64,000 nucleotides of DNA. Source: Paenibacillus periandrae. Lineage in GTDB: Bacteria; Bacillota; Bacilli; Paenibacillales; NBRC-103111. Positions 55,187-63,533 of the stretch are shown here, piece by piece (position 1 is the stretch's first letter; each line of letters opens with the position of its first letter). The position numbers and the translations under genes were made by a program. The DNA lies in contig NZ_JAJNMU010000001.1 in assembly GCF_022458865.1 (NCBI RefSeq), positions 1 through 64,000 of the forward strand, read 5' to 3'. Below the pieces are notes generated by a model, which was not told the DNA's origin, did not search any database, and saw nothing but the letters and a program-made list of their open reading frames with translations.

Positions 55187-56281
55187 TTATTGTGCAAGCT
55201 CACGGTTCCAACGGTCGGTCCATTTTTTCAAGTTATCATTAACAAACTTAACGTCCAGCTTGCGCAGCTTGTTGATAACGTCGGCACCATAGGTTAATCC
55301 CTTGGCTTCCTCATCTGTCAGTCTTACTTCTTTATTGGTCGGTGACGTAATTTTGGCTTTAGCCACTTTTTCTTGTACCTCTTTGCTCAAATACCAGTTG
55401 ATCAATTCTTCAGCAAGCTGTTTGTTTTTAGAACCTTTTACGACATTGATTGTGTTCATAACTGCATATCCGCCTTCTTGCGGCGTCACAAATTTAGCAT
55501 CCGGCACTCCAGCTTGAAGATCCTTAAAGTAGCTGTCCATAAAAGGACCCGCGGCAACCTCGCCTTGCGCAAACATCGTAACAAAATCCGCTGTTTTCCC
55601 GTAATATTTAACGACGGATGGATTCAGCTCTTTTAATTTAGCAAAAGCCTGATCTTCATTAAAGGTACTGTTTCCTGCGATCAGCGAAGCTGCATCGATC
55701 ATCATCGGACCGCTAGTTGTTGTAATACCAGGCAGTGTCAGCTTTTTAGCCAATTCCGGACTCCATAGGTCTTTCCATGATTTAATTTCTGTCTTTACCA
55801 GCTTGGGATTGTAAGCAATACCCAGTTGATTCACGGTGTAGGCCGGTCCATAGTCCGCGCCAAGTGGTGCTTTAGCAATATCATAGAGCTGATTCAGGTT
55901 AGTCAGCTTTGCAGCATCGATCTTATCGATAACCCCAGCATCAATTGCCTGCTGTGTGAAATAATCGGATAGGAACAGAACATCCACTGCCGAGCTTCCT
56001 TGCTGTACCTTATTTAATCGTTCCGCATTATTCCCGATTTCAAACACGACTTTGGCATTAAACTTTTTCTCAAAAGGTACAATCACTTCTTTATTCGTAA
56101 AATCATCATTAGCCCATGTTGAGATGACCAATTTGGTTGGCTCGCCGCTCGGCTTGGCCGCTTCCGGTGCTGAGGCTGCTGGAGTCCCGCTGCCGCTCTT
56201 CCCATCTGTTCCACATCCTGCTAAAGCTAATGCCACACATGTAACCGAAATCGCACTGCTGATCATTTTTTTCTTCATCAT
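55187..56281 (-). CDS. Extracellular solute-binding lipoprotein, PotD/Fe-type, of a purine nucleoside importer
   Basis: 364 residues, lipobox LALAGC near residue 23. The mature part has the type II PotD/AfuA fold segments (LVISTWANDDFTNKEVIVPF, VDVLFLSDYFTQQAID, WYLSKEVQEKVAKA). GGTGGAG lies before the start. It is the first gene of the importer operon and should deliver substrate to the PotB/PotC-like permeases. The family name suggests polyamines, but the flanking nucleoside hydrolase and adenine deaminase point to purine nucleosides. Confidence 0.9.
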   Translation of the reverse strand: MMKKKMISSAISVTCVALALAGCGTDGKSGSGTPAASAPEAAKPSGEPTKLVISTWANDDFTNKEVIVPFEKKFNAKVVFEIGNNAERLNKVQQGSSAVDVLFLSDYFTQQAIDAGVIDKIDAAKLTNLNQLYDIAKAPLGADYGPAYTVNQLGIAYNPKLVKTEIKSWKDLWSPELAKKLTLPGITTTSGPMMIDAASLIAGNSTFNEDQAFAKLKELNPSVVKYYGKTADFVTMFAQGEVAAGPFMDSYFKDLQAGVPDAKFVTPQEGGYAVMNTINVVKGSKNKQLAEELINWYLSKEVQEKVAKAKITSPTNKEVRLTDEEAKGLTYGADVINKLRKLDVKFVNDNLKKWTDRWNRELAQ

Positions 56282-56319
56282 TTAATCTCCACCTGACCCT
56301 TTTATTAGTTTGACAAGCT

Positions 56320-56393
56320 ATAAAAATAAAAAAGAAAAGTACTCCTGGTAGAAAAATAGCTTCTAACAAGAACACTTTTCTTTGTAAACAAAG
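56320..56393 (-). promoter_or_regulatory. Strong leader hairpin (attenuator or upstream terminator) before the purine importer
   Basis: On the minus strand AGAAAAGTGTTCTTG (56381-56367) pairs over 15 bp, with three G:U pairs, with CAGGAGTACTTTTCT (56347-56333), followed by a T-rich run. It lies 50 bases before the binding-protein start with no room for a promoter downstream. A perfect palindrome CTTTGTAAACAAAG (56380-56393) overlaps the stem base. I see no known purine riboswitch core. Confidence 0.55.
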
Positions 56394-56472
56394 TAAAGCG
56401 ATATTTGTTGGGAAAAAAGGTGGCTACCTCTTAAGATAAATCAAAAGAGATCATTCACATATTCGATTCGTT

Positions 56473-56853
56473 CTAAGCTTGTCTGACAATGATGTTCGTA
56501 ATCGCCCATTGCGTATGTGGATCATAATCTCTCAAAACCGCTTCCATATCCAGCTTAAGCTCTTCTTCCAGCCGTTCTTTTAATTTCTTCTTATAAATCG
56601 AAGACATATAAAAATCGACTTCATACTTAAGATTGGGAGCCTCCCCCTCTAATGCTGCGGAACGGGGTGATCGTCGATGCCTCGCTACAAATGTAATCAA
56701 CTGATTATCAAAGGTAACTTTTAATAAGGTTGTTCCAAAACCGAATAACTCCTTGGAAATATCATTATAAATGTGACACAGCTGCTTCTTGCCTTCATTA
56801 GTATCTAGTGAAAGAATGTGATCACCTTCTATAACGATTATTACACTTCTCAT
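56473..56853 (-). CDS. DUF2294-like protein
   Basis: 126 residues. The pattern HIYNDISKELFGFGTTLLKV at the N-terminus, a helix with KKKLKERLEEELKL and the Asp-Pro-containing end (DYDPHTQWAITNIIV) fit the DUF2294 family of small proteins. The function of that family is unclear to me. There is no signal peptide. It is divergent from serS and upstream of the purine operon on the same strand, so read-through into the attenuator-like hairpin is possible. Confidence 0.7.
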   Translation of the reverse strand: MRSVIIVIEGDHILSLDTNEGKKQLCHIYNDISKELFGFGTTLLKVTFDNQLITFVARHRRSPRSAALEGEAPNLKYEVDFYMSSIYKKKLKERLEEELKLDMEAVLRDYDPHTQWAITNIIVRQA

Positions 56854-57012
56854 CTGCCCAAACTTAATGTTAGGTAATGTAACGTAAAATTAGACTTTAT
56901 TCGGTATGTAAGTTAATATTATATGAAGATTGGGTATATATCAAGGGCATTTTCGTTATTTCCTTAAATTCACCTTTGATTATGGTATTATTATCCATTT
57001 TGGGTGTATCTA

Positions 57013-57042
57013 TTGTAATAAATCTTTATTTGGGGTTATAAT
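57013..57042 (+). promoter_or_regulatory. Promoter of the serS T-box leader
   Basis: TTGTAA (57013-57018), an 18-bp spacer and TATAAT (57037-57042), just upstream of the T-box leader. Confidence 0.7.
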
Positions 57043-57049
57043 TAGACTA

Positions 57050-57277
57050 CATGCTCGTAAATTACCGAACAATATGCCGATGAAGAGAATCCAACTCGGA
57101 GGCGTTCTCGTCAAGGAAATCACGGTCCATCATTACATGACGACCTGTTCTCCCTAAGTTAACCGGACCCGCCCGTTATCGCGGAACCAGAGAAGATCGG
57201 ACAGCGTTATATTGTCTGGTCAAATTGGGTGGCACCGCGAGAACAACGCTCCTCGTCCCATGGGATGAGGGCGTTTT
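57050..57277 (+). promoter_or_regulatory. T-box riboswitch leader of serS
   Basis: The T-box sequence TGGGTGGCACCGCG (57226-57239) is directly followed by a terminator hairpin (AACGC-CCTCGTCCC/GGGATGAGGGCGTT, about 57246-57275) with a T-run, the classic antiterminator/terminator switch. Upstream stem-I sequences such as GATGAAGAGAA are present. Uncharged tRNA-Ser should bind and permit read-through into serS. I did not assign the specifier codon with confidence. Confidence 0.9.
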
Positions 57278-57307
57278 TTGCATTCTAACTATAAGGAGCG
57301 CGGTGTC

Positions 57308-58618
57308 ATGTTAAATATTCAAACGATCCGGGACAACAAGGATAGGCTGCAGGAAGTAGCTGATCAGAAAGGAATTCAGGTGTCCATCTCACAATTACTT
57401 GAATGGGATGAACAGAAACGAAAGCTGCTTCAGCAGGTGGAACAGCTGCGGCAGAGCCGAAACCAGCACACACAACACTTTCAAGCAATCACTCAGAACC
57501 ATACATCCAATGGAAACAACCAAGATACCCAGGAAGCCCGGCAATTAAAATTGACGGTTAAGGAAATCAATAACCAAATAACCGTGATGGAAGCCAGACT
57601 TGCGGAAGTGGAGCAGCCTTATCACAGTCTCCTGCAGCTCGTTCCCAATCTGGTATCCCCTGATACCCCGGTCGGACGTTCTGATGCAGACAATATCGAA
57701 ATTCGTGCTCACGGGAAGATAACGGAATTCAATTTCGAGCTTCGTGATCACGTTGCTTTAGGTGAGCTTCACGAAATCATCGATCTCACTCGTGGTGTCA
57801 AAACAGCCGGAACCCGCAATTATTATTTAATAGGCGCAGGAGCCATGCTTCATCGCGCTGTACAGCAGCTGGCACTCGACCTGCTCCTGCAAAAAGGCTT
57901 TGCACTACTGGAGGTTCCTCTGCTCGTACGCAGCACCGCACTCACCAACACCGGATTTTTCCCGCTTGGGGAGGATCAGACTTACCGGATTGAAGGTGAA
58001 GACAAGTGGTTGGTAGGCACCTCAGAGGTTCCGCTTGTCGCGTATTACGGTAACGAGGTTGTCGACGTATCAGAGCCAATCCGCCTGGCCGCCGTCTCCA
58101 CCTGCTTCCGTAATGAGGTAGGCTCTTCAGGAAGGGATGTGCATGGTCTATATCGTGTTCACCAATTTGCCAAGGTCGAGCAGGTCATTCTCTGCGAAGC
58201 CAGTCTGGAAAAAGCTGACGCTATTTTGCAGGAAATCACACACAATGCTGAACAGCTATTACAGCTGTTAGAGCTGCCTTATAGGGTTATGTCCGTATGC
58301 ACTGGCGATATGTCGCAAAAAACATATAAGCAGTACGATATTGAGACCTGGATGCCGAGCCGACAGGCATACGGTGAAACTCACTCGTCATCCAACCTGC
58401 TCGACTTCCAGACCCGGCGTTCGCAGATCCGGTATCGGGATACAGAGGGCAAGCTTGCTTATTGCTACAGCTTGAACAACACGGCCGTGGCTTCACCACG
58501 GATTCTGATACCACTGCTCGAAAATCACCAGCAAGAGGACGGTTCCATCTACATTCCCAAGGCGCTGCAGCCTTATATGAATGGAATTGAGAAACTGGTG
58601 CCAGGCAGCTCTGTTTGA
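57308..58618 (+). CDS. serS: Seryl-tRNA synthetase
   Basis: 436 residues from ATG 57308 (AAGGAG 9 bases upstream). The N-terminal coiled-coil arm (about 25-110) is Gln/Glu/Arg-rich. Class II motifs are FRNEVGSSGRDVHG (motif 2) and the C-terminal SLNNTAVASPRILIPLLENH (motif 3), where the Arg binds ATP. Slightly longer than the usual 425 because of a polar insert in the arm. Controlled by the T-box leader. Convergent with leuD. Confidence 0.95.
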   Translation: MLNIQTIRDNKDRLQEVADQKGIQVSISQLLEWDEQKRKLLQQVEQLRQSRNQHTQHFQAITQNHTSNGNNQDTQEARQLKLTVKEINNQITVMEARLAEVEQPYHSLLQLVPNLVSPDTPVGRSDADNIEIRAHGKITEFNFELRDHVALGELHEIIDLTRGVKTAGTRNYYLIGAGAMLHRAVQQLALDLLLQKGFALLEVPLLVRSTALTNTGFFPLGEDQTYRIEGEDKWLVGTSEVPLVAYYGNEVVDVSEPIRLAAVSTCFRNEVGSSGRDVHGLYRVHQFAKVEQVILCEASLEKADAILQEITHNAEQLLQLLELPYRVMSVCTGDMSQKTYKQYDIETWMPSRQAYGETHSSSNLLDFQTRRSQIRYRDTEGKLAYCYSLNNTAVASPRILIPLLENHQQEDGSIYIPKALQPYMNGIEKLVPGSSV

Positions 58619-58659
58619 TGATTGTCAATTGGTTCTGCTGCTATTCCCTCCAAACCACA

Positions 58660-58700
58660 AAAACAGGCTGTGCTGGTAATGTACCAGGCAGCCTGTTTGT
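58660..58700. terminator. Bidirectional terminator between serS and leuD
   Basis: AAACAGGCTG (58661-58670) pairs with CAGCCTGTTT (58689-58698), with CTGGT/ACCAG inside; A- and T-rich flanks serve both strands. Confidence 0.8.
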
Positions 58701-58712
58701 ATACACTTGAAT

Positions 58713-59339
58713 TTATTTGTAAGCTTCTTCATGTTTAACTGTGCTTAAGATCGCTGTGTGCGCTTGCTCGTAAGCTGTAATATCTGCTTCATGCTTAAGC
58801 GTCAAACCGATATCATCCAACCCTTGCAGCAGGAATTGACGGCGATGCTCATCAATTTCGATATCAATATCAAGACCTTGATCATCAGTCAGCTTTTTAT
58901 TTTCCAAGTCTACAGTCAGCTTATATCCTTCTTGCTTGGCTGTACGCTGGAACAGTTCTTCGACCTGTTCTTCGCTCAGTTTAATCGGCAGGATTCCGTT
59001 TTTAAAGCAGTTGTTAAAGAAGATGTCTGCATACGAAGGCGCGATAACAACCTTGAAGCCAAAATCCTGAATCGCCCATGGAGCATGCTCACGGGAAGAG
59101 CCGCATCCAAAGTTAGCACGGGAAATCAGAACGGAAGCGCCCTGGTAACGCGGCTGATTCAAAGAAAAATCAGGGATAACCTCACCCTTCGGGGTAAAGC
59201 GCCATTCGAAAAATAAAAACTGTCCAAATCCTGTACGTTCAATCCGTTTCAAAAATTGTTTTGGAATAATTGCATCTGTATCTACATTCACACGGTCAAC
59301 CGGACCTACAAGGCCCGTATGCTTAATAAATGGTTCCAT
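58713..59339 (-). CDS. leuD: 3-isopropylmalate dehydratase small subunit
   Basis: 208 residues, standard LeuD length. Conserved segments are [20 protein letters not shown] near the start and the substrate loop [16 protein letters not shown]. With LeuC it isomerises 2- to 3-isopropylmalate in leucine synthesis. The gene starts 31 bases after leuC. The other leu genes are not in this window. Confidence 0.96.
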   Translation of the reverse strand: MEPFIKHTGLVGPVDRVNVDTDAIIPKQFLKRIERTGFGQFLFFEWRFTPKGEVIPDFSLNQPRYQGASVLISRANFGCGSSREHAPWAIQDFGFKVVIAPSYADIFFNNCFKNGILPIKLSEEQVEELFQRTAKQEGYKLTVDLENKKLTDDQGLDIDIEIDEHRRQFLLQGLDDIGLTLKHEADITAYEQAHTAILSTVKHEEAYK

Positions 59340-59370
59340 GGATTTCGTCTCCTCACATCACGTAATTGAA

Positions 59371-60789
59371 TTAAGCTTGCTGCTTCACTTTAAATTTCCA
59401 ATCGCGAACGTCAACAAAATGACCTTCGATCGCAGCCGCTGCTGCCATTGCAGGAGATACCAGATGCGTACGTCCATCACGACCTTGACGTCCTTCGAAG
59501 TTACGGTTGGAGGTCGATGCGCAGCGTTGGCCCGGTTGCAATACGTCCGGATTCATCGCCAAGCACATGCTGCAGCCAGCATCACGCCATTCAAAGCCCG
59601 CTTCTGTGAAGATTTGATCCAGGCCTTCTCTTTCCGCTTGCAGCTTCACACGGCCAGAGCCGGGAACGACGATAGCTGTCAAAGTAGGTGAAACCTTGTA
59701 ACCTTGAGCAATCGCTGCCGCTGCACGAAGATCCTCGATGCGGCCGTTTGTACAGGAGCCAATAAAGACATAGTCAACAGCAAGCTCAGTCATCGGAGTA
59801 CCCGGTGTCAAGCCCATATATTCAATCGCTTTTTCAGCAGCTTTACGTTCATTTTCGGTTGTAAAGCTTTGCGGATCCGGTACAAGCGCAGTTACATCAG
59901 TTCCCATACCAGGACTTGTTCCCCAGGTCACTTGCGGGATCAGGCTTTCCGCATCAAATTCAACAACCCAGTCATATTGAGCGCCTTCATCGGTAGTCAG
60001 TTGTTTCCATCTGTCTACAGCTTCGTCGAAAGCAGCACCCTGTGGCACATATTGACGACCACGCAGATATTCAAAAGTAATCTCGTCCGGTGCAATCAGG
60101 CCTGCTCTTGCGCCGCCTTCAATGGACATGTTACAAACAGTCATTCTTTCTTCCATAGACAAACCACGAATCGCTTCGCCTGTATATTCAATAACATAAC
60201 CCGTTGCGAAATCCGTACCGTACTTAGCGATAACGCCAAGAATCAAATCCTTTGCTGTTACACCAGGCTTCAATCTGCCGTTGATGCGAACTTCAAGCGT
60301 TTTGGCTTTGGACTGCTGCAAGCATTGAGTTGCCATAACGTGCTCAACTTCACTTGTACCGATACCAAATGCTAGAGCGCCAAATGCACCGTGAGTAGAC
60401 GTATGACTGTCACCGCACACGATGGTTTTGCCAGGGTGTGTAAGACCAATCTCAGGTCCCATAACGTGAACGACACCTTGGTCAATATTATCAAGATCAA
60501 ACAAGGTAACGCCAAAATCCTTACAGTTTTGCGACAAGGTATCGATTTGCTGCTTGGAGATTGGATCCGTAATATTAAAACGATCCTTCGTCGGCACATT
60601 ATGATCCATAGTAGCGTAAGTCAGATCAGGACGGCGAACCTTGCGGTTAGTCAGGCGAAGCCCTTCAAATGCTTGCGGGGACGTAACTTCATGCACCAGA
60701 TGCAGGTCGATATAAATAATACTTGGTTTGCCTGCTTCCTGATGAATTACGTGATTGTCCCAAATTTTTTCGAACAATGTTTTTGCCAT
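59371..60789 (-). CDS. leuC: 3-isopropylmalate dehydratase large subunit
   Basis: 472 residues from ATG 60789 (GAGGTGAT upstream); the open frame upstream adds 15 unmatched residues. Aconitase fold with Fe4S4 cysteines in IGSCTNGR and [10 protein letters not shown], and the segment [20 protein letters not shown]. It works with LeuD. The 260 bases upstream show no T-box. Confidence 0.96.
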   Translation of the reverse strand: MAKTLFEKIWDNHVIHQEAGKPSIIYIDLHLVHEVTSPQAFEGLRLTNRKVRRPDLTYATMDHNVPTKDRFNITDPISKQQIDTLSQNCKDFGVTLFDLDNIDQGVVHVMGPEIGLTHPGKTIVCGDSHTSTHGAFGALAFGIGTSEVEHVMATQCLQQSKAKTLEVRINGRLKPGVTAKDLILGVIAKYGTDFATGYVIEYTGEAIRGLSMEERMTVCNMSIEGGARAGLIAPDEITFEYLRGRQYVPQGAAFDEAVDRWKQLTTDEGAQYDWVVEFDAESLIPQVTWGTSPGMGTDVTALVPDPQSFTTENERKAAEKAIEYMGLTPGTPMTELAVDYVFIGSCTNGRIEDLRAAAAIAQGYKVSPTLTAIVVPGSGRVKLQAEREGLDQIFTEAGFEWRDAGCSMCLAMNPDVLQPGQRCASTSNRNFEGRQGRDGRTHLVSPAMAAAAAIEGHFVDVRDWKFKVKQQA

Positions 60790-61052
60790 CAGTATCACCT
60801 CATTATCAGGAATAAATATCTCTTGGTACTTCATTATCCAATCCTATCATTTCTATACTCATTGTTCCAAGATATAATAGCTATAATATTGATAGGTAAA
60901 TCGAATAAGCATAAGAAAAAATATAACTCTATGTACCTTGTATCCAAGCAATAGAAAAACCGATAGATTTGTGCAAATTTTAACACCTATATTTTCCCAA
61001 ATCATTCATACTGCTTATAGGTGGAGGGATAGGAGCCTTCGCTACAGGGAGA

Positions 61053-61220
61053 TTGATTTCAATACTAAAAAAGCTGAATAACGAGGATTTGCTTGTTTAC
61101 TACAGTATGGCAATCGAACTCGAACATCATGTAGATAAAGAATTTATAGAATTATTGGAAAAGGAATTAGCACGGAGAAGTATTAGCATTCAGCAGCGGA
61201 AGGAAGACAACCAGAAGTAG
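61053..61220 (+). CDS. sda: Sda-like sporulation checkpoint protein, unusual start
   Basis: About 55 residues. The core LNNEDLLVYYSMAIELEHHV followed by DKEFIELLEKELARRSI matches Sda (B. subtilis LSDELLIESYFKATEMN...DFIELIENEIKRRS), the antiparallel two-helix inhibitor of KinA autophosphorylation. No ATG exists in a suitable place. TTG 61053 is given, but GGGAG is only one base before it; ATT 61056 or ATA 61062 would fit the ribosome site better. A terminator follows about 50 bases after the stop. Confidence 0.82.
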   Translation: MISILKKLNNEDLLVYYSMAIELEHHVDKEFIELLEKELARRSISIQQRKEDNQK

Positions 61221-61273
61221 TCACGAAATAAAAAATTGAGAGCGAAAGGCATCTAGCCCTTCACCGGTATGGG

Positions 61274-61301
61274 CCCGTTAGCTTGCTGCTAACGGGTCTT
61301 G
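61274..61301 (+). terminator. Terminator after sda
   Basis: CCCGTTAGC (61274-61282), a 5-base loop, GCTAACGGG (61288-61296), then TCTTGCTTTT. Confidence 0.8.
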
Positions 61302-61497
61302 CTTTTACCGCTCTTCAACAAATCAAGCAAGTTTAGAACATACATTTCTTTGATATGTCCAATCCATGAGCCACTGGCATAATATATAGAAGGAAGGCGA
61401 AAGGAGGCGGTTTTTCATTAGTAACTATTTACATATGGGATAGCGCTAACTTTCTCAACCAATAATAAGCCCATGCCAATTAAGGAGGGACACGCAA

Positions 61498-61587
61498 ATG
61501 GGTAAACAACAGGGCCATGCAGCTCAAAACACAACCACACGGACATCTGACAAAAAAAGCAACAAAGGTGACAAGAATAAAGAGTAG
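61498..61587 (+). CDS. 29-residue basic, hydrophilic peptide
   Basis: ATG 61498 follows AAGGAGG with good spacing. The product MGKQQGHAAQNTTTRTSDKK ends in a Lys/Asn/Gly stretch. It resembles the small, hydrophilic spore-core proteins of Bacillales in composition, but I cannot match a named Ssp family. Upstream CATAATA near 61378 could be a sporulation -10; the -35 is unclear. Confidence 0.55.
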   Translation: MGKQQGHAAQNTTTRTSDKKSNKGDKNKE

Positions 61588-61635
61588 AAGATTTCTCAAC
61601 ATGCTAAATTCAGTGAGAGTCTTCTATTACTATCA

Positions 61636-61673
61636 ACAAAAACCTCCGTTAACAAAATCGTTAGCGGGGGTTG
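61636..61673 (-). terminator. Terminator of the nickel/cobalt transporter gene
   Basis: On the minus strand AACCCCCGCTAAC pairs with GTTAACGGAGGTT, followed by TTTTG. Confidence 0.75.
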
Positions 61674-61706
61674 TTCAAGTACCTTATGTACATGCTATCA
61701 GTTGAT

Positions 61707-62738
61707 TCACACATTTCCTGGTCCCCACCGTTCCTCAAGACGCATGCCTTTCCAGATACCGACTGAAACAGCCCAAGCAAGAACAAACAAAATAACCAGC
61801 ATGTATCCGAGTGATCCAAAATCAAGCTCCTGAATCCAACTCCAAAAAACACCGTTCAAGCCTAATTTTTCGGAGAGCACCTGCAAGAGTTCAACCATAC
61901 CGATGAGCAGAGCAGCGACGACAGCCAATGACGTTACGGAGAGATTGTAGTAAAGCTTGCGAAGCGGAGTGGAAAACGCCCAGTCATAAGCCTTGGTCAT
62001 GAACATCCCATCCGCAGTATCCATCAAGCTCATCCCCGCAGCAAACAATATTGGAAAAGAAAGTACGCCGACAAACGGCATGGCCTCCTTGGCAGCCCCA
62101 GCTGAAATCGCAAGAAGCGATATTTCGCTTGCCGTATCAAATCCAAGACCAAATAAAAAACCTAACGGATACACATGCCAGCTGCGGGTTATAAATTTAT
62201 ACAGTGGTCTTAAGAGCCGGGAGAAAAAACCTCTGGATTCGAGAAGCCTCTCAAATTCATCCTGGTTGTGTGCGCCATTACGAAATTGAACAAACAATTG
62301 AAATAATTGAATCAGTACGATTAAATTGATGATACCTATAATGAGCAAAAACAATCCAGACACGGAAGCACCTATCAACCCACCAATTTCTTGCATCTGC
62401 GGCAGCTCTCTCTGTACCCATTTGACGGAAAAAGCAGTAACAATCGCCATCAACAGCACTACCGAGGAATGGCCTAATGAAAAGTAAAAGCCAACACCAA
62501 GTGAATTCCTTTTTTGCTGCACCAGCTTACGGACGGTATTGTCAATAGCAGCAATATGGTCCACATCAAATGCATGCCTGAGTCCAAGCGTGTAAGCAAG
62601 CAATCCCATCCCCCAAAGGGCAGCATTATGGCGTGCGGCGACATACAAAAACAGCAGCCCTATTATATGCAGACTGAGAACAGCACCCGAGTAGCCTACC
62701 CAAGATTTATTATCCGCTAAATTAGCTTTGTTCTTCAT
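61707..62738 (-). CDS. NiCoT-family nickel/cobalt transporter
   Basis: 343 residues with about eight helices. The signature GLRHAFDVDHIAAIDN in TM2 (the His/Asp metal site) and LGFDTASEISLLAISAG later in the chain are both diagnostic of HoxN/NixA permeases. The transporter takes up Ni2+ or Co2+ with high affinity. No urease, hydrogenase or cobalamin gene is nearby to indicate the metal. Monocistronic, with its own terminator; no NikR or NiCo riboswitch seen in the upstream 270 bases. Confidence 0.93.
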   Translation of the reverse strand: MKNKANLADNKSWVGYSGAVLSLHIIGLLFLYVAARHNAALWGMGLLAYTLGLRHAFDVDHIAAIDNTVRKLVQQKRNSLGVGFYFSLGHSSVVLLMAIVTAFSVKWVQRELPQMQEIGGLIGASVSGLFLLIIGIINLIVLIQLFQLFVQFRNGAHNQDEFERLLESRGFFSRLLRPLYKFITRSWHVYPLGFLFGLGFDTASEISLLAISAGAAKEAMPFVGVLSFPILFAAGMSLMDTADGMFMTKAYDWAFSTPLRKLYYNLSVTSLAVVAALLIGMVELLQVLSEKLGLNGVFWSWIQELDFGSLGYMLVILFVLAWAVSVGIWKGMRLEERWGPGNV

Positions 62739-63012
62739 TTGTCCGACCTGGCTTTCCTATTTTTTATTTTGTGACACGAATATATTAAAATGTAACACGA
62801 TAATAGCTTTTTGAACAGCAACAAAAATAAAAAATCGAGCCTTAACAAGGACTCGATTGGTATATTATATGTAACTCAGCCATATTTCACATGAACCTGC
62901 ATATGAAGGTAGCTCAAATTAATTTCAAAAATTCAATAGCTATAAGGCTAAGCTTTTCGTAGGAAGCCAGTTATTATTGTATCCTCGATGCGAACAACCC
63001 ATATACAACTTC
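62739..63012. other. Intergenic region, contains a minus-strand terminator only
   Basis: Upstream of the transporter gene; A/T-rich, with the terminator at 62833-62858 serving the YolD-like gene. No other element recognised. Confidence 0.5.
62833..62858 (-). terminator. Terminator of the YolD-like gene
   Basis: AATCGAG (62833-62839) and CTCGATT (62852-62858), with CCTT/AAGG inside and a T-run on the minus strand. Confidence 0.75.
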
Positions 63013-63261
63013 TTAGGCCCCGGTGTGTTCCGCTTTCATAATGTCCATGAATGGAATTTTCACCATCTCACCCCCAAATTTGGTTACATGAACCTTTCTG
63101 GTGTTGGGATCCAACTCCACTATCCGCCCCCGAATCACCTCGGACTTCCCCCATACAGTGAGCAGCATTTCGCTTCTTTCATACTTCGCTTCACCCAGCT
63201 TATCTCCCAATTCTTCCAGATCGGACTCATCTCTTTCTGGTCGCTTTGCTACATTCATCAT
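63013..63261 (-). CDS. YolD-like protein
   Basis: 82 residues from ATG 63261 (GGGAGGT upstream). The barrel part (ERSEMLLTVWGKSEVIRGRI, then NTRKVHVTKFGGEMVKIPFM) matches the YolD-like family that normally sits before UvrX polymerases. Here no polymerase is adjacent. A LexA-type box precedes it, so SOS induction is likely. Its function is unknown. Confidence 0.85.
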   Translation of the reverse strand: MMNVAKRPERDESDLEELGDKLGEAKYERSEMLLTVWGKSEVIRGRIVELDPNTRKVHVTKFGGEMVKIPFMDIMKAEHTGA

Positions 63262-63282
63262 ATTTATTACCTCCCACTTATA

Positions 63283-63296
63283 GGAACATTAGTTCT
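63283..63296 (-). promoter_or_regulatory. LexA-type box of the YolD-like gene
   Basis: AGAAC-TAAT-GTTCC on the minus strand, with the two conserved half-site cores GAAC and GTTC. It lies 22 bases before the start codon. Confidence 0.6.
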
Positions 63297-63352
63297 ATAC
63301 ACATTTTATACGAACATTATGGGAACGCGCAAGAGTCAAAATGGATTTTTAT

Positions 63353-63414
63353 AAGAAAACCTCTATCGAGGCCTTTCAAAGATGAGCGACCGCGGTTCAA
63401 AGGCAGGTTTTCTT
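63353..63414. other. Compact three-way-junction-like structured element
   Basis: AAGAAAACCT (63353-63362) and AGGTTTTCTT (63405-63414) form a perfect 10-bp outer stem. Inside are CCTC-tatc-GAGG (63360-63371, partly competing with the outer stem) and GCCTTT...AAAGGC (63371-63404) with a loop containing GAGCGACCGCGGTTC. No T-run follows on either strand, so it is not a plain terminator. Family unknown. Confidence 0.45.
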
Positions 63415-63465
63415 GAAACACAAAAATCCTTCAGCTCCGCTGAAAACTTATAAATACTAATGTTA

Positions 63466-63494
63466 TGAAAAAAGAACCGCAGCTGACGCGGTCC
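63466..63494 (-). terminator. Terminator of the gene at the window end
   Basis: ACCGC...GCGGT on the minus strand, followed by TTCTTTTTT. Confidence 0.7.
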
Positions 63495-63533
63495 CTCCAT
63501 TTTGGACTTCTCGTTGTTATAAGATTAAACCAT

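Noticed and set aside
56282..56472. Purine or preQ1 riboswitch before the purine importer
   Set aside because: The conserved aptamer cores are absent; the fragment AGAGGTAGCCACCT is a short hairpin with a T-run rather than a preQ1 pseudoknot.
56930..57157. 75-codon ORF in the serS leader
   Set aside because: It covers the promoter and T-box stem I and has no ribosome site.
63311..63325. Second LexA box (CGAACATTATGGGAA) before the YolD-like gene
   Set aside because: Only the left half-site matches; the right half lacks GTTC.
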